Positions 1-12,600 of a DNA stretch of 64,000 nucleotides are shown here, piece by piece. How positions within the stretch are numbered: position 1 is the stretch's first letter; the number at the start of each line of letters is the position of its first letter. This DNA comes from Pterois miles (Eukaryota > Chordata > Actinopteri > Perciformes > Scorpaenidae), in the NCBI GenBank assembly GCA_947000775.1, contig CAMQGK010000299.1:4601501-4665500 (forward strand), read 5' to 3'. Both the position numbers and the translations under genes were made by a program. The notes under the pieces were generated by a model. It did not search any database. It was given only the letters and a program-made list of their open reading frames with translations, and had not been told where the DNA came from.

Positions 1-244
1 TTAAGGCAAACCAATTGGACAAAAAAAAGACAATAACAAAGACAAACCTTGAAAAATAAAAAGGAAAATAATTATACAATATACACAAAACGTGGTCCTT
101 AAAACAGGTAGGGTACATGCAGTCTTTCTAATGTGCAGTGTTCCCGTGATGGGGGGAGGACAGAGGGGAGGAGGAGGGGGGAGGTTGTTGGGTAAGGGTT
201 CATGAAGGTGGACGATGAGGGGGAGAGGTAGGGCTGCTTTCCCA
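1..244 (-). other. ntn2: Netrin 3' UTR (beginning)
   Basis: Minus-strand sequence after the TGA. No minus-strand AATAAA is seen here (the AATAAA near 55 is on the plus strand), so the transcript probably ends outside the window. The stretch 150-235 is pyrimidine-rich on the transcript strand. Confidence 0.6.
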
Positions 245-630
245 TCACGCTTTGCTGCACTTCCCCTTCTTCTCTTTGCGCTGGAACTTCCTCAGGCGTC
301 TTGTCCAAACGTCCCTCCACTGGATCACCAGGCTGTTCTTATCGGCCATTAGGCCCACGCGCTCCGCCCCGGGACTGGTGGCTCCGCCCCCCGGCCCGAC
401 CCCTGGACCCGTCCCCGTGCTCGTCCCGCCATCACTGCCGCCCATCACCAAGAATCGCTTGCTCATCTGGATTTTGGGACATTTGCAGGCCAGGTCCTTC
501 ATGTGCACCCACAGGATGTTGTCGCCTCGCTTCAGGGGTTCACCACGGCTCTTGTACACGGATACCAGATTAACAGAGAACTTGGCCCAGTCGCCCACCG
601 TCTCCATGTCCAGCACGTTCACTTGCACCG
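245..630 (-). CDS. ntn2: Netrin terminal coding exon 6 (NTR domain, basic tail, stop)
   Basis: It opens at acceptor TCCTCAG (AG 632-631), completes Ala507, and runs to TGA at 247-245. Residues 507-634 include GDWAKFSVNLVSVYK, RRGD-like KRGDNILWVH, ACKCPKI, ADKNSLVIQWRD and the basic end TRRLRKFQRKEKKGKC. Residues about 569-594 form a Gly/Thr/Pro-rich insertion (GGSDGGTSTGTGPGVGPGGG) where netrin-1 has a short loop. Netrin-3, as I recall it, also has a glycine-rich loop here, supporting the netrin-2/3 assignment. The basic tail is the heparan-sulphate-binding end in the family. Confidence 0.96.
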
Positions 631-3600
631 CTGAGGACATAAAAAACACACTCAGGTCAATACGCAGTATATTTGTTGATTATTGTTGATAATTAAACTG
701 TGGGTCCATTTTTGTTCTGTTTGTTTTTCTCAAATGGAAACGCCCACTTGGCCATTGCAAAAAGCAGTGACATAGTTTACCAAAAATAGCTGAGGTTATG
801 AACAATATGAATGCTAGCACTATCTGAGTCAAAGTTAGCTGTTGTAACTTTGGAAATAACTGAAGGTTTTTTTTTCCAAGTGGAGTTGTATGTATACTCC
901 TGCGTTCTGTGAGGTAAAATTACTACTTTTGTGAATGGAGTCTGGTGGCTTTGAAGATATATATAACAGCTTCAGTTCCCCCATTAGAAAGGACTGTCTG
1001 AAAATGAGGTGAAGTGGCCATGGACAGGTGCAGCAGAAAAATGTATTCCCCCCTGAGTCTACTGCTGTCAGACAGTCGGTTCATTTGTCTGCTAATGTGT
1101 GACTTTCCGATCCCAACTAACGTGGTGTCGACAGCAGTACGCTGCATAGCTTCCACACCTTCACTCCTGTCTGCATCTCCAAACTGGGAGCATGCCGACC
1201 GTCATCTAAGTTACTGTATGTAACGTTATTATACAGACTGTAAGGATGTATATACACCGTGTGTAGCAGCGTCATCATGCAGAAACCTACGTCAGGTAGT
1301 GTGGGAACAAGTTTTTAGAAGGGCTTGGGAAAACAGCATTTTGATGTTAAAACATAGACACTTTCACCAAAATTTGAATGTTTGGATTTGAATACATAAG
1401 GAACACCACTGTGAAGCTACGGATTGATATAAAAACCTCAAATTAACAACAATACTGGATCCTTTAATTCTACTCTCTTACCATAATCCTTCTTGCAATA
1501 TTTCTTCATGTTGATCTTCAGGTTGCCCTTCACTGGTTTACAATAGGACTCACAATCTGAAAAAAAAAAAAACAGGGACAACTGTCATTCACTCCTTTAA
1601 CACAAGCTACAACTTAATACTTACTGACATTCAAATTACACACATAATGGGACACTTACACACTTGAAATCTGAATTGCTGTCATAAAGGTTGCATTTTA
1701 GGACATGCCATTTCATAGTGCATTATGTGGTGCTTTTGTAGCAGCATCGGCACATTTGTAATGCTTAGTGTGACAAAACATTGTAAACTGTTATGTGCTG
1801 TGAAACCACCAATAAAAACACCAAAAGGCATTTAAATAAATCACTGTGTGCTTGTTTCTGTGGATGCATGCAGGCCAAGCTTGTTACAACTCAGGAACAT
1901 GTCAAGCTATAACTACTTTTTTGGATTATATTTGTACTTTTTATAACCTTGTGGCGAGTATGCTTATTTTCACACCTCACAACAATATATATTCACTGAT
2001 GGGGCTAAAGGCTCTGAGAGAAACTGGAGCAGGTTGGATAACACTGGGTTTGGTTTCTGTGTGTTAAAATACAACTTCTGACAAATCACACATCAAACCG
2101 CTGCAGCAGCCGGAGCCGAGATGCAAGCTGAAACATACCAGAGTAGTAAAAGTGTTCAGTCTGACATGTTTTTGGGGGTCTTGAGGAAAGACAGAGCACA
2201 GTGGAAGTGGGTCATGGTTGGATGGATGTGAATAGACCTTAGCTGCTAGCGTGACGACTGAGACCACACATTGGACAGATGACCTCCACTGACCATTCAT
2301 ATAGGTGGAGCAGCCAGTGATGAGGTGTTATAATTACAATCGTGACAGTTAAAATGGACCTCTTGGCTGAGTGACCAATCTCAGATCTCTTATTTACTGA
2401 CTCTAAAACCAGCCATGGTTTGGTTTAGTTGTCATATATCTATCTCCAGTTACATAAATATGGAAATTCCACTGGAAACAATTCTGCCCTGAATTTCTCA
2501 GTCGAGGACGTGAAGCAGCTACTGTGCTTCTCTGGGCAACCCTGTCTCCTGCAAAATTACCTTCCCATACAACTAAACTGCACTCTTGATTACAGTTCAA
2601 GGGAAACATATTTGCTCCCAGATGTAGTTGCAGTTTTAAACATGTGTATAATGTTGTAAATTGACACAAAATAAAACAAAAACGCAACAAAACTATATGT
2701 TTAGGTTTAGGCAACTATTTGGTGTGAATTAGAAGAACCCATCATGGTTTGGCTTGAAATGATGACACTGAAACAAAACAAAATAAAACAGCAACAAAAA
2801 TACTTAGGTTTAGCAAAACATCAGGGTTTGTCTTAAAATAATTATGTTTGTTACACTATATAAGTTACAGATATAGTTTCAAATAAGTCAATGTTGACAG
2901 GAAAAAAGATCTCCTGGGGAAAAGTCCTGTGTTTGTTTGACCCATCCACCATCCCACCCTCATCCCTACGTGGACTTCTGTGGACTGTCAGTAGAAATAT
3001 CAAAAACAAGCGACACCATCCACAACAAACGCTGTTTACCTCGAAATGTAATTCATGATGCAGTTTTGTTGTATGCGAATGTAAATTTTGGCTGGACCAC
3101 AGAAGGCCAGCCCTACAAACGCAAAAATCTGTCACAGAGTAACTAAGAGAGTAGCTATAGAGTTACACCACTGGTCAGCCTAGTACTGGATTTTCCTCAG
3201 TGGAATGCAAATATGCCCTTCTAGTACGACGTGTCCCGCTCATGAAACTTGGACCAAGTTGTCAAACTACTGTGGTTCTAAAATGAAATGACATTCAGCA
3301 GTGGCATAGCCTAGTTCTCGCTTAAAATGTTATCAGAAGTAGATTTTGGTGGATTGTTGTCGTCATGATGTTTCCTGTTTGAAACAGTGATCAGAAAACC
3401 AGGGACCAATCAGGTGCCTTCCAGGAAGGTTACGTGACAGCTTGAACGGCCAGTTGAGTGGATTAACGCATACCCTAGTGTCCCCAACTACCGACCTGGT
3501 GGACATGTACCGCTGGATTTAGGACTATAGACATGACCACTGATTACTTGTGTAAGAATTTAGCCACAAGTCTTGTTAGGAGAAAGAGCTGCTCTGGTTG

Positions 3601-6600
3601 CAGCCTCACATCTCTTTTCTCCACCAGTATAATAATTTACAATAATAATTACATTTATTTGGAAACTGATGTTGAAAAATGAATGTGTACAACACATTCT
3701 ATGACCCAAGAAAGTTGGAGATAAGTTAAGTCAGATAAAGCACATGCATGTAATTATTTCCTTTCCTTTCTTGTGATCCTGAAATATTTATTTTGTCTTC
3801 TCAACATTAAAAGCTTTGCTTCTCTATGATCACAAAATAAGTTTTCCATGAGCAGAGGGAAAGGAGAACGCAGAGGACAAGCTAAATTAAATGAATGCTC
3901 AAAAAACAGATGAAAATGCTCATGTTAGGAATCAATATGAAGAATCCTTGATAAGATTTATAGCACTGCAATGTGTTTTTGATTGTGCTCATGGTAACTA
4001 CTGCTACTGGAGCTGCGACAAGACAGAAGTACACACTGTTGATCGTTACTGAGGCTCTACTGTACTTGACTGGATGCCACTGGATTTTATGAACCTTGGA
4101 ATTTTGGATCCACTTATTTCAATTACAAAACTATGAGGAGGACACAAGCTCAGAGAAAAATGATGGAGTGAAAATGTGTAGAACGCCAAGAGGGTTGTAT
4201 TTTTAGTTTTAGTGAGCGGACACAAAAAGCTGACCATGCTTCGCTTGTCAGGGCATAAAACTGAAAAACCACATGTTGGTGGTGACTGGACTGGTATCTG
4301 CGGTCAGGCCTCTCATTGCCTTCAACAGGAAAACCATTCGGTCATGTTGCTTCCCAAAGCAAACCAAATTAAAATAGCTGGACGTGAAATGCCCCAATTA
4401 GAAAACGTCCGTGACAGAGAGAAATTACGCTTTCTGGGGTTGCATGAGAGTAGGGGTGTTGCGTTGTTCATTTTTTGAGGAAAGGATGGATGGAGCAATG
4501 GAAGAAGGAGAAAGAAACAGGGGACCGAGGAGCCCATAAAAACGTCCAGGAGGCTTGGCTGTATATCAGAGCGCTGGAGATTTTATTAGCCAGCGAGAGG
4601 AGAGACAAGGAAGGAAAGGGAGAAAGAGAGAGCAGATGGCAACTTCCAATAACCTCCAGACAGGGCGACTTTAAAAAAACCAGTGTGTAACAAGTGGAGG
4701 TGTAGATGTGGACTGGTGAGGAGGTGTACGTGTGGATGGATTTGTGTGTAAGCGTATGTACACACACTTTAAAAAAAAACTGATGTTAAATATCATAGCT
4801 TGCTTAAGGTCTTTTTCATTATAAGAGAGCGTGTGGTTTCATGTGCAGATCATTATCATGGAAGTGTGCATGCAACTGTGACAGGCATGCATTTGTAGAT
4901 GTGCATGGATTTCATTAGTGGCATTGTGTGTATGTGTATGCGGTATACAGTGGCTGGCCTAAAGGTATCAGTGGTGAAACGCTGGCCGGGAGACAGTATG
5001 TGTTTTCCCATGAAGGGTCTGTTCACCTGGAAAAGCTCTTGGTGAATCGCCCGCTGACCCAGAAGGCCAGCCCACTGAAAACACTCACAATTGGCTCTGG
5101 GGCTCTCGATGCCCTTGTTCCCTCGAGTCCCTCTCACTGTGCCATGACAAGGACAAATTGCACCTACCGCCCCCTTATACAAAAACGTTTTGGGGGCCTT
5201 GAGTTTCTGATGTTGAAGCTGGCTCTATGGTAGTTTAGGAGGAGTGAAATGTCCTGGTGTGTTCGGTAGAGACTGAGGTGAATTGGCGATCAGTGACTCT
5301 TGTGTTCTGAGACCCTGTAACATTTTCCCAGGGAAGTAGTAAACAGAAAGGGCTGTTGCATTTTTTTTTGTTGTTGTTGTTTTTCAAAAAGGCTCAAAAC
5401 CCGAGTAATGAGAGGAAACAAAATGAGAGAAGTCACAAATGAAAAAAGAAGCTGCAAATGTGAGAAAAGTATTATTATTATTGGATATATGTTGATCTTA
5501 AGAGGAATGTTTACACAGATTCCTTCAGAGTTGGAGGAGATGATGACCACGGCTTTCATGTCTGCCGGTAAATATGCAGCCCGGCTGTGTCCAAACAAAA
5601 TCTGTTACAGCGTCGCGTGTATGATAATTATCGTATTTTTATGATAACTATTATTATGATCAATGATGCCGAAAGTGCCATAATGTACAATAATTTGAGA
5701 TGCTTACAATTAGTATTAGGATAACAAAATATGGATCCTACATCTGTGCTTATGCATCTCTTCTAACGTGACCTCTTTCCAGACAGTCATGCTTGGTGTA
5801 GGCTATGACGTTGATGGATGTGACTCACAAGCATGGCTGTTGCTCTCTCTCCCTCCTGTCTTTTAATATAATTTTGTAATATTACAAAAATTGTCAGACT
5901 GATGAGACACACCTTCCATGCATCATAGCTACATCAGCTTGCTTTAAAAACAAACTGTGGATAGACTCGTAGGCATGTCAAAAAGTTGTTTAATTAAATA
6001 CATACAATTTGTAAAATTACAAATTTACACAAGAACTATTTTTTCTTGTTATGACTGTGTATGATTTTCCTCAAAATATGATAAATTTTAAGCCTCTGGT
6101 ATGAAAGTTTAACATTTCCGATATGCTCTGTGATCTGTTATATCGCTTTTGTACCAATCTGGGTTTATGTGATGGACAATCTTTTGGATTATTTCATGTT
6201 TCCAGTCTTTGTACTAAGCAAACCTAAAATAATCTAGATTAGCCAATTTATGGTTGTGTCTAGAAGGTAACTCCAAGTTGGGAAAATGTGCGAAAACTGT
6301 CGCAAGACTCGCTGTCCTACGACCTGTCCTAACTTAAACCACTCAAAATCAATACCTCACCTCAAACATCAAGAGTTTCACAAGTTGGGTGTTACTTCTA
6401 CAACATTTATTTCAAATTAAGAGTGGTATAAATCTTCTCATCTAACTATTGGAAAGAAAGCAAATAAGCATATTTCCCCAAAATGTCAAGCTATTCCTTT
6501 AATATAAACTAATGTATTCATTCTATACCATTTGATTTAACAGGAGTTTTTCTGTAGTTACTGTATGTAATGTTCATTGAGCATGTTTGGCCTTCAGCTT

Positions 6601-9600
6601 CAACATTTTCCTGAAGTCAGTTTCCATCATATACATTAAATACACCTTTAACCCTATAACTCATGCTCTCAGACTGTTTTTGAAATGTAAGATGTCCATA
6701 AGTCAAAAGTGTAATTAGCAGAGAGCTTTCTGACAACATATAGAGTTTTTAGAAGAAAAACAATAAATTGATATGCTCTGAATAGCGAAGGAAAGTATCA
6801 GTGGCAAAGTGGGGGGTGCGATCTGCAGCCTGAGTGATGATATATGTTATAAACCCACTAATGAATCAACATTTCCAAATCAACACCACCGTTCAAATCA
6901 AACAGCTGCAGAATGAAAAATAAGGGCATGGAAATTGACCGCAGCGTAAATTGGACAGTTAGAGGGAGAGACTGAACAAATTTCCCCCCAGCCGCTTGCC
7001 AACACTCTTTTCACGCCTCAAAACTCTCCCTGTCGCTATATCTCCCAGCTAAACTTTAACTAATCACCTCTGCTGCCTATCTGCTGGCCTTGGCTTCAAG
7101 TTGCAGCTATATATCGAGCACAGTGAGGCTCCACTAACTTGAGGTTAGCGGTTGGGGGGAAACTGTGCCAAGGACACAGGTTTTTAAGACAATGGAAAAA
7201 TTCTGCAGGTCCCAGAGCGCTCGTTCTCTTTGCTGAACTTCAAAAGAGGGGTCCCACCCTTCATTAATATTTATTCCACACCTTAAAAACTCAAGTCCAG
7301 AAATATTAAAAAATATGTTTTTGTTCCTCTCGTAAAGCGGTGGTACTTATGGGCGAGGTGCGGAGAGCGAACACTAACCTGCTGGTTCCTCTGTGCTGCT
7401 CACCACAGCTGTGGGGTTGACCACTGGGATTTCTGAAACAAGAAATACAAAGTTATTTCGCTGGTTGAATGTAAATCCATGCCTCTAATGTATGGTCTAA
7501 GTGATATGGCTGTGTGCCTACCTAGAGTGTATGTGTGGTCAAAGCAGTCTGGATTCGTTATGCCAAAGAGTTGGATGAATTTATTAATAAACCCACAACA
7601 AAATCAAGAGGTTAAGCTCAGTAATGAAGAGAAAGTGTATTTGCTCACCAAGGCCAATAAGAGAAAAAAACAGGGCGTGGATTGTGACATATGTCAACTA
7701 TACACATGAAAACACATGGGGCAGTGCGGACAGACATGCTAGATAAACACTGACAGACTGACAGGGATACTTATTGGTGGTGAGAGGGAAGACAGGCTCA
7801 AATAAACCACGCATTCCTCGGCCTAATGTGGTGGTTTCCCTGTTGTTTTTAAGGAATACGTTGGAAAGATCCTGAGACAGTATAAATGGATGAAATAATG
7901 GAGGACCAAATTTAAGTTGAGCCAAACTCCATATGCACCACAAATTCACCCAGTAATCCAGTTTGGAGAAGTCGATCCCTTCAAAGTCGGCACACTCGAT
8001 ACATCTGAGAGAAAAGTTGATTCTTTGAAGCATTAAAATGGAAAGGTAGATTAGTCTCGTCCTCCCCTAACAGATGCTGGGTTAACACTGCTGTGTAATC
8101 CCCATGCAGGCATATATAGACAGACGGACAGATGGCAAGGGGGCAATTTTTTGTTGGATCGTCTTGAGACAGATGCAGCCCTCCCTTGCCGTGCCTGCTG
8201 GCTACTCTAAAAAGTGCCTCATGGAATTCCTCCAGGACTTCTCCTCTAATCGTATGCAACTTTCCAATACAAATGCTAATGCTAACAACGGGCCCTCCGC
8301 CTTTTACCGTAAACAGAGTTACTGGAACGCCGGCTTAGCATCCACCCAGAGGATCTGCTTTTGATTGGATTTGGAGGTTGAGGGTTTTGAACCGAGCGAG
8401 TGGGAGTGTGTTGGTGGGAGGTAGAGGGGGAGTTTGTTGGAAAGCTGTTTTGAGGCAAAAGCAGCAGTTGTCTCTCTGAAATTATGGACACCCCGCCAAC
8501 ATAAACAAACAAGGGCACGGAGCTTTGTGAAGGCAGGCGCAGCTGCTAGAAGCCACTTTGGGTCTGTGTGCCCTCATGGCCACATCTTTGTGAAGACAGA
8601 CAGATGATGAAAGGATCATTCAGATGAGGGTTACTGCCATCATACTAATTGGCTGCTTAATGGGCTTGTCTTCTGTCTTGGGGTCTCAATAGGAGGTGCA
8701 ATGCCCACCATGAGGCCATATTGACACACACAGTTGCTGCTATGGATCCAAATGCGCGCATGTACTTAAACGCACATACACTATTCGTCGTGTTCTCACT
8801 GGGACGGTTCAGCGGTGGGGTCTGCCATCCGTGACCACAGTTGTTTTCTCCTTCTCGCCCATCCGCCATCTGCTACTGGAGCTGCATGTGAGAGAAACAA
8901 ACGCGGCACCATGTGGCACAGTGTGGCGGAGCTCGGTACGGCACTGGGCGGCACGGTTTGCTTTGGTGGAGGTTGTCTTGTGAGTGTGTGTGCAGTGTGT
9001 GCCCGTACAGCCTGGCACACAGTGGCGGTGGAAGGTTGCCCTCTATTACGCATGCCTGCATGTGTCAGGGCCGCTTGCAAATTTCATAACCCGCACGCAC
9101 ACATACACGTTTGTCACAGGAAATTAAAAAAGCTGATGTAGTCGACATGCAAACTACAGCAACTAGAGAACACACAACACACACACATACACAATACATC
9201 ACTGACAGCAAGAATAACCAAGTCTTGAGTTCCCACACCAGCTCTCCACTAAGATCGCGTTTCAGTTTAGCCTGACTTTACATCTGGGCCCTTGTTTACA
9301 CACATGTTTTGGGCTGTTCCCTATGAAATGAGCATTGCATTTTCAGTGGCCATGCAAACCCACAGAACACATGTACTGCATATATGCAGTGCAGCAGAGA
9401 CCCGGTTGGGTGTGCCTGTCACAAGGACAGAATGACTTTAGGCTACAGGGACGTGTGCTTTCAATTATGCTCTGTAATCTCATTGGTTGTGCTGCTTTTG
9501 GTGTACTTCTCTACCTTACTGGAACAATGTATTGAGCCTTTTCTTATATTACGTTGTTCGCCATGGAGCTGTTTTATGCAGTGACTTACTACCAAGATGA

Positions 9601-12600
9601 GTAACCCTTTGAAGTCGGCAATAGAAATGATGCCTACATTGGTATTTTTGCTTATTGTGATGTCATTTCTTAAAGTTATCTTCAAATTATTCATATCCCT
9701 AAAATCTGTACAACCTAAGTTTCTGTAGTCAGTAAACTATAATAATTGACAACAGAATTGATATTGTGTCGTAAATATAAAAAAAATCCATTTTTATTTC
9801 ATAAAATGTGGATAAATAAACACACAACACAAGACAGAAGCTTTAGCTTTCTGCTGCAAAAAGAGAGAATGCTCTAGCTATTATGGTTTTTATTTGAGAT
9901 TGATTCAAACAGGATGCCTGCATCATCAAATCTGGTGCCATCGCACGTTGACTCCACGTTTTGTCCCGCACGTAACATAACGTGACATAACGAAAGCTGA
10001 CATAACGCAACATCATCGCGTTACAACAAATACATTGAAACACCTTTATGCTTGTTCTGCTCATTAAAATGAGCATATCTCAAAAACTAACTTTTGGAAC
10101 GCTAAGAAATATTTTGCTCATATTTCTACATTGAGAAATCTTATGGATCAATATGCTTTGTGTGGTATTTAGCAACATTTTATAAAAAAAAACAAAACAG
10201 ATAGATCTTTCTAAATTTTTTTAAATTTCTGACACACTTTCAATACTTTTACGTCAATTATTATGGTTTATTGACTTATGTGAAAAGACAGAAGCCCTGG
10301 CTTTCCACAGCAAAAAGAATGACTGCGCTACCTGTTATGCTTTTTATTTTAAACTGATTTAAAGAGACAGGATCATACAAACAGTGATCTCCTGTGGGAA
10401 AATCTAAAATTACGTAGCAACGTAAGGATGTCACCACCTTGGTTTTCTGCTGCAGAAAGAATGAATACTCTAGCTATTGTGGTTTTGATCTTAGATCGAG
10501 GGTCATGCAAATATTGTTTTTAAAGGGTTAAATTACCAAACTGAAGACAGTGTCCTGCAGTGACAGTAGTTGTTTGTGCATGTGAGTCACTCACTGATGC
10601 AGGGGGCCACGGGGGAGCGGCTCTGCTGGTAGCCTTTAGCGCAGCGGTTGCAGGTGATGCCGGTGACGCCGTCCTTGCAGGGGCACTGGCCTGTGGTCTG
10701 GTTGCACGTCTTGCCGGCTGCGCCCACGGGGTGGCAGTCACAGGCTGGGGGTGGCAGTGGGAGGTTGGGGACAGGTGTGAAAGGGGGATAGAAAATGTTG
10801 ATTCATAAAACAAGTTTCCAAAATGACACACACAAGACACTGGCTTATTCCTGGGATACCGCAGAGCCTCTGCAGGGTTCTGGGTTAAATCTTGTAATCT
10901 TCTGTTGTTTGCCAGCAGACAACAGATATGCATTAGGGCTGAATGTTTGGCTCAGGACTTTAAGATGTGATGCAGCCTTTTCCTGTCTGCTTCTGCACTT
11001 GGGCTTCCCTGAAGACTGCAGTCGGGAGAAGCAGAAAGACACACTGTGCCGGCCTGGTGACACATGCTCTGCTGCTTCATCACTTCCCGAAAGTTCACTC
11101 GATGCCCAGCAAACGCCAACAGCAATAAGCAATGCTCCGGTCACCTCGCTTTGGCGAGGCTTTTATGACTTTTGCTAGTTCTAGGCAATTTATCCAAGCT
11201 CCCTTAAGCAATGTGAGGCTTCTTTTTTTTTTTTGGTTTAAAGAGCTGTTAAATACAAGAGCTGGCGTGTTGGTCCGAGGCCTTCTGAGAGAGCTTTACA
11301 AGATGTTAGAGATGATGACAGTGAGAGGTGAAGTGGAGGGTTTGAGAGAAATAGGGAGAGAGTGAGAGATACAGCGTAGTCCAAACAGAGCGTCTGGTGT
11401 GCTCAACAGCATAAACAGCAGTGAATCTAACCAAACTGTGGCTACTCCGACTCCACTAAATAAACAGACATTTGTTCGTTGAGCAATAAACGCATACTTA
11501 ACATTTCACAGCAATCGGGCCAGACAAACAAATCGGTGACATATCAAAACAAATGTAAGACTTTTACATCTTCTTGAGCAGTCTTCAGGGGTGTGAATGA
11601 TTAGTTTCACTTCCAATTTGACATTCTCTGCCCCGAACAAAAGAAAGTTATCCTTTCCTGTCTTATCTACTGACATGCTGCCAAAACTACAACAAACCTT
11701 GAAATGCAAGGTGAACATTTCTCCTTATTTTCAAGGTCTTTGGAAAACAGGCACAGGCTGGTGCAAAATGACTAAGGCAAACTGAGAGTGACTCGACTGT
11801 AACGCGATAGCTGTAATTGTCCAAGCTTATCAAGAAAAGACAAGAAAGGCCAAAATTACACTTTGGGGAAAAACCCTGTAACCTAACAGTTTGTCACAGG
11901 GTTTGCCAGAGGAAGGCAGCTGCTAACATGTCACAGTTTCTTCCCACCACTTGACGAAACTGTGAATGTGTTTATTTGCGCCGGACGTTTTTTGAGCTGC
12001 TACAACAGAGCAGAGCCTGAGGACCCCTGCCACCTGTTGACTGGGCAAAAGGGAGGGTTTTTAATGGCTGAAACTGACCCAAGAGTGATCGCGTGTGTCT
12101 GGCGGCCGGGGCGGGGAGGGATTAACTGTGGCTCAGATCTTCAGAAACACGTTTGCCTTTTTTCCTGCAAGGCCAACCGGTCCACAGGTGTCAAAGTGGC
12201 TGCGTTTGAAGCTGAGACGTAAATCTGATGCTTCAGCGTCCATGCAAAATCCCCACCATTTGAGTCACGCAGGCCCGACCGGGGAACTCAAGCTTTGATG
12301 GCACTTGGTACAAAGTTTCTGACTGAACTGAAGGGAACACACATCTATATATGGCAGGATGTCAGAGGTCAAGTCAACAAGGGTTTCCCCACTGTGTGTC
12401 TGGTAGCTTGTGCCAACCAGGTAACTTATATCCTCACCCTCATCAGCCAGAGCTCCTGTCACTGTCACCAGCTACTTCGGTGTCCACGGACCATTTGAGA
12501 ATTTCTGTCATTCCTGTAGTTTGTGCCCCCCCCTTCTTTCCTGTTAAATGATTTGTCCAAAGCACATGAGGGATAAACCCCCTGTTATTTGAGCTGTCTG

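Larger units (their letters stand above)
1557..7378 (-). other. ntn2: Netrin intron between exons 5 and 4
   Basis: 5.8 kb of non-coding sequence. It includes a dispersed repeat (about 2690-3000) and a DNA-transposon-like end (about 6300-6506), listed separately. The rest, including 3150-6300, shows only short unsupported open frames. Confidence 0.75.

Noticed and set aside
10560..10808. Plus-strand Ala/Gly-rich open frame
   Set aside because: It is the antisense of netrin exon 3, whose minus-strand reading matches the family residue by residue.
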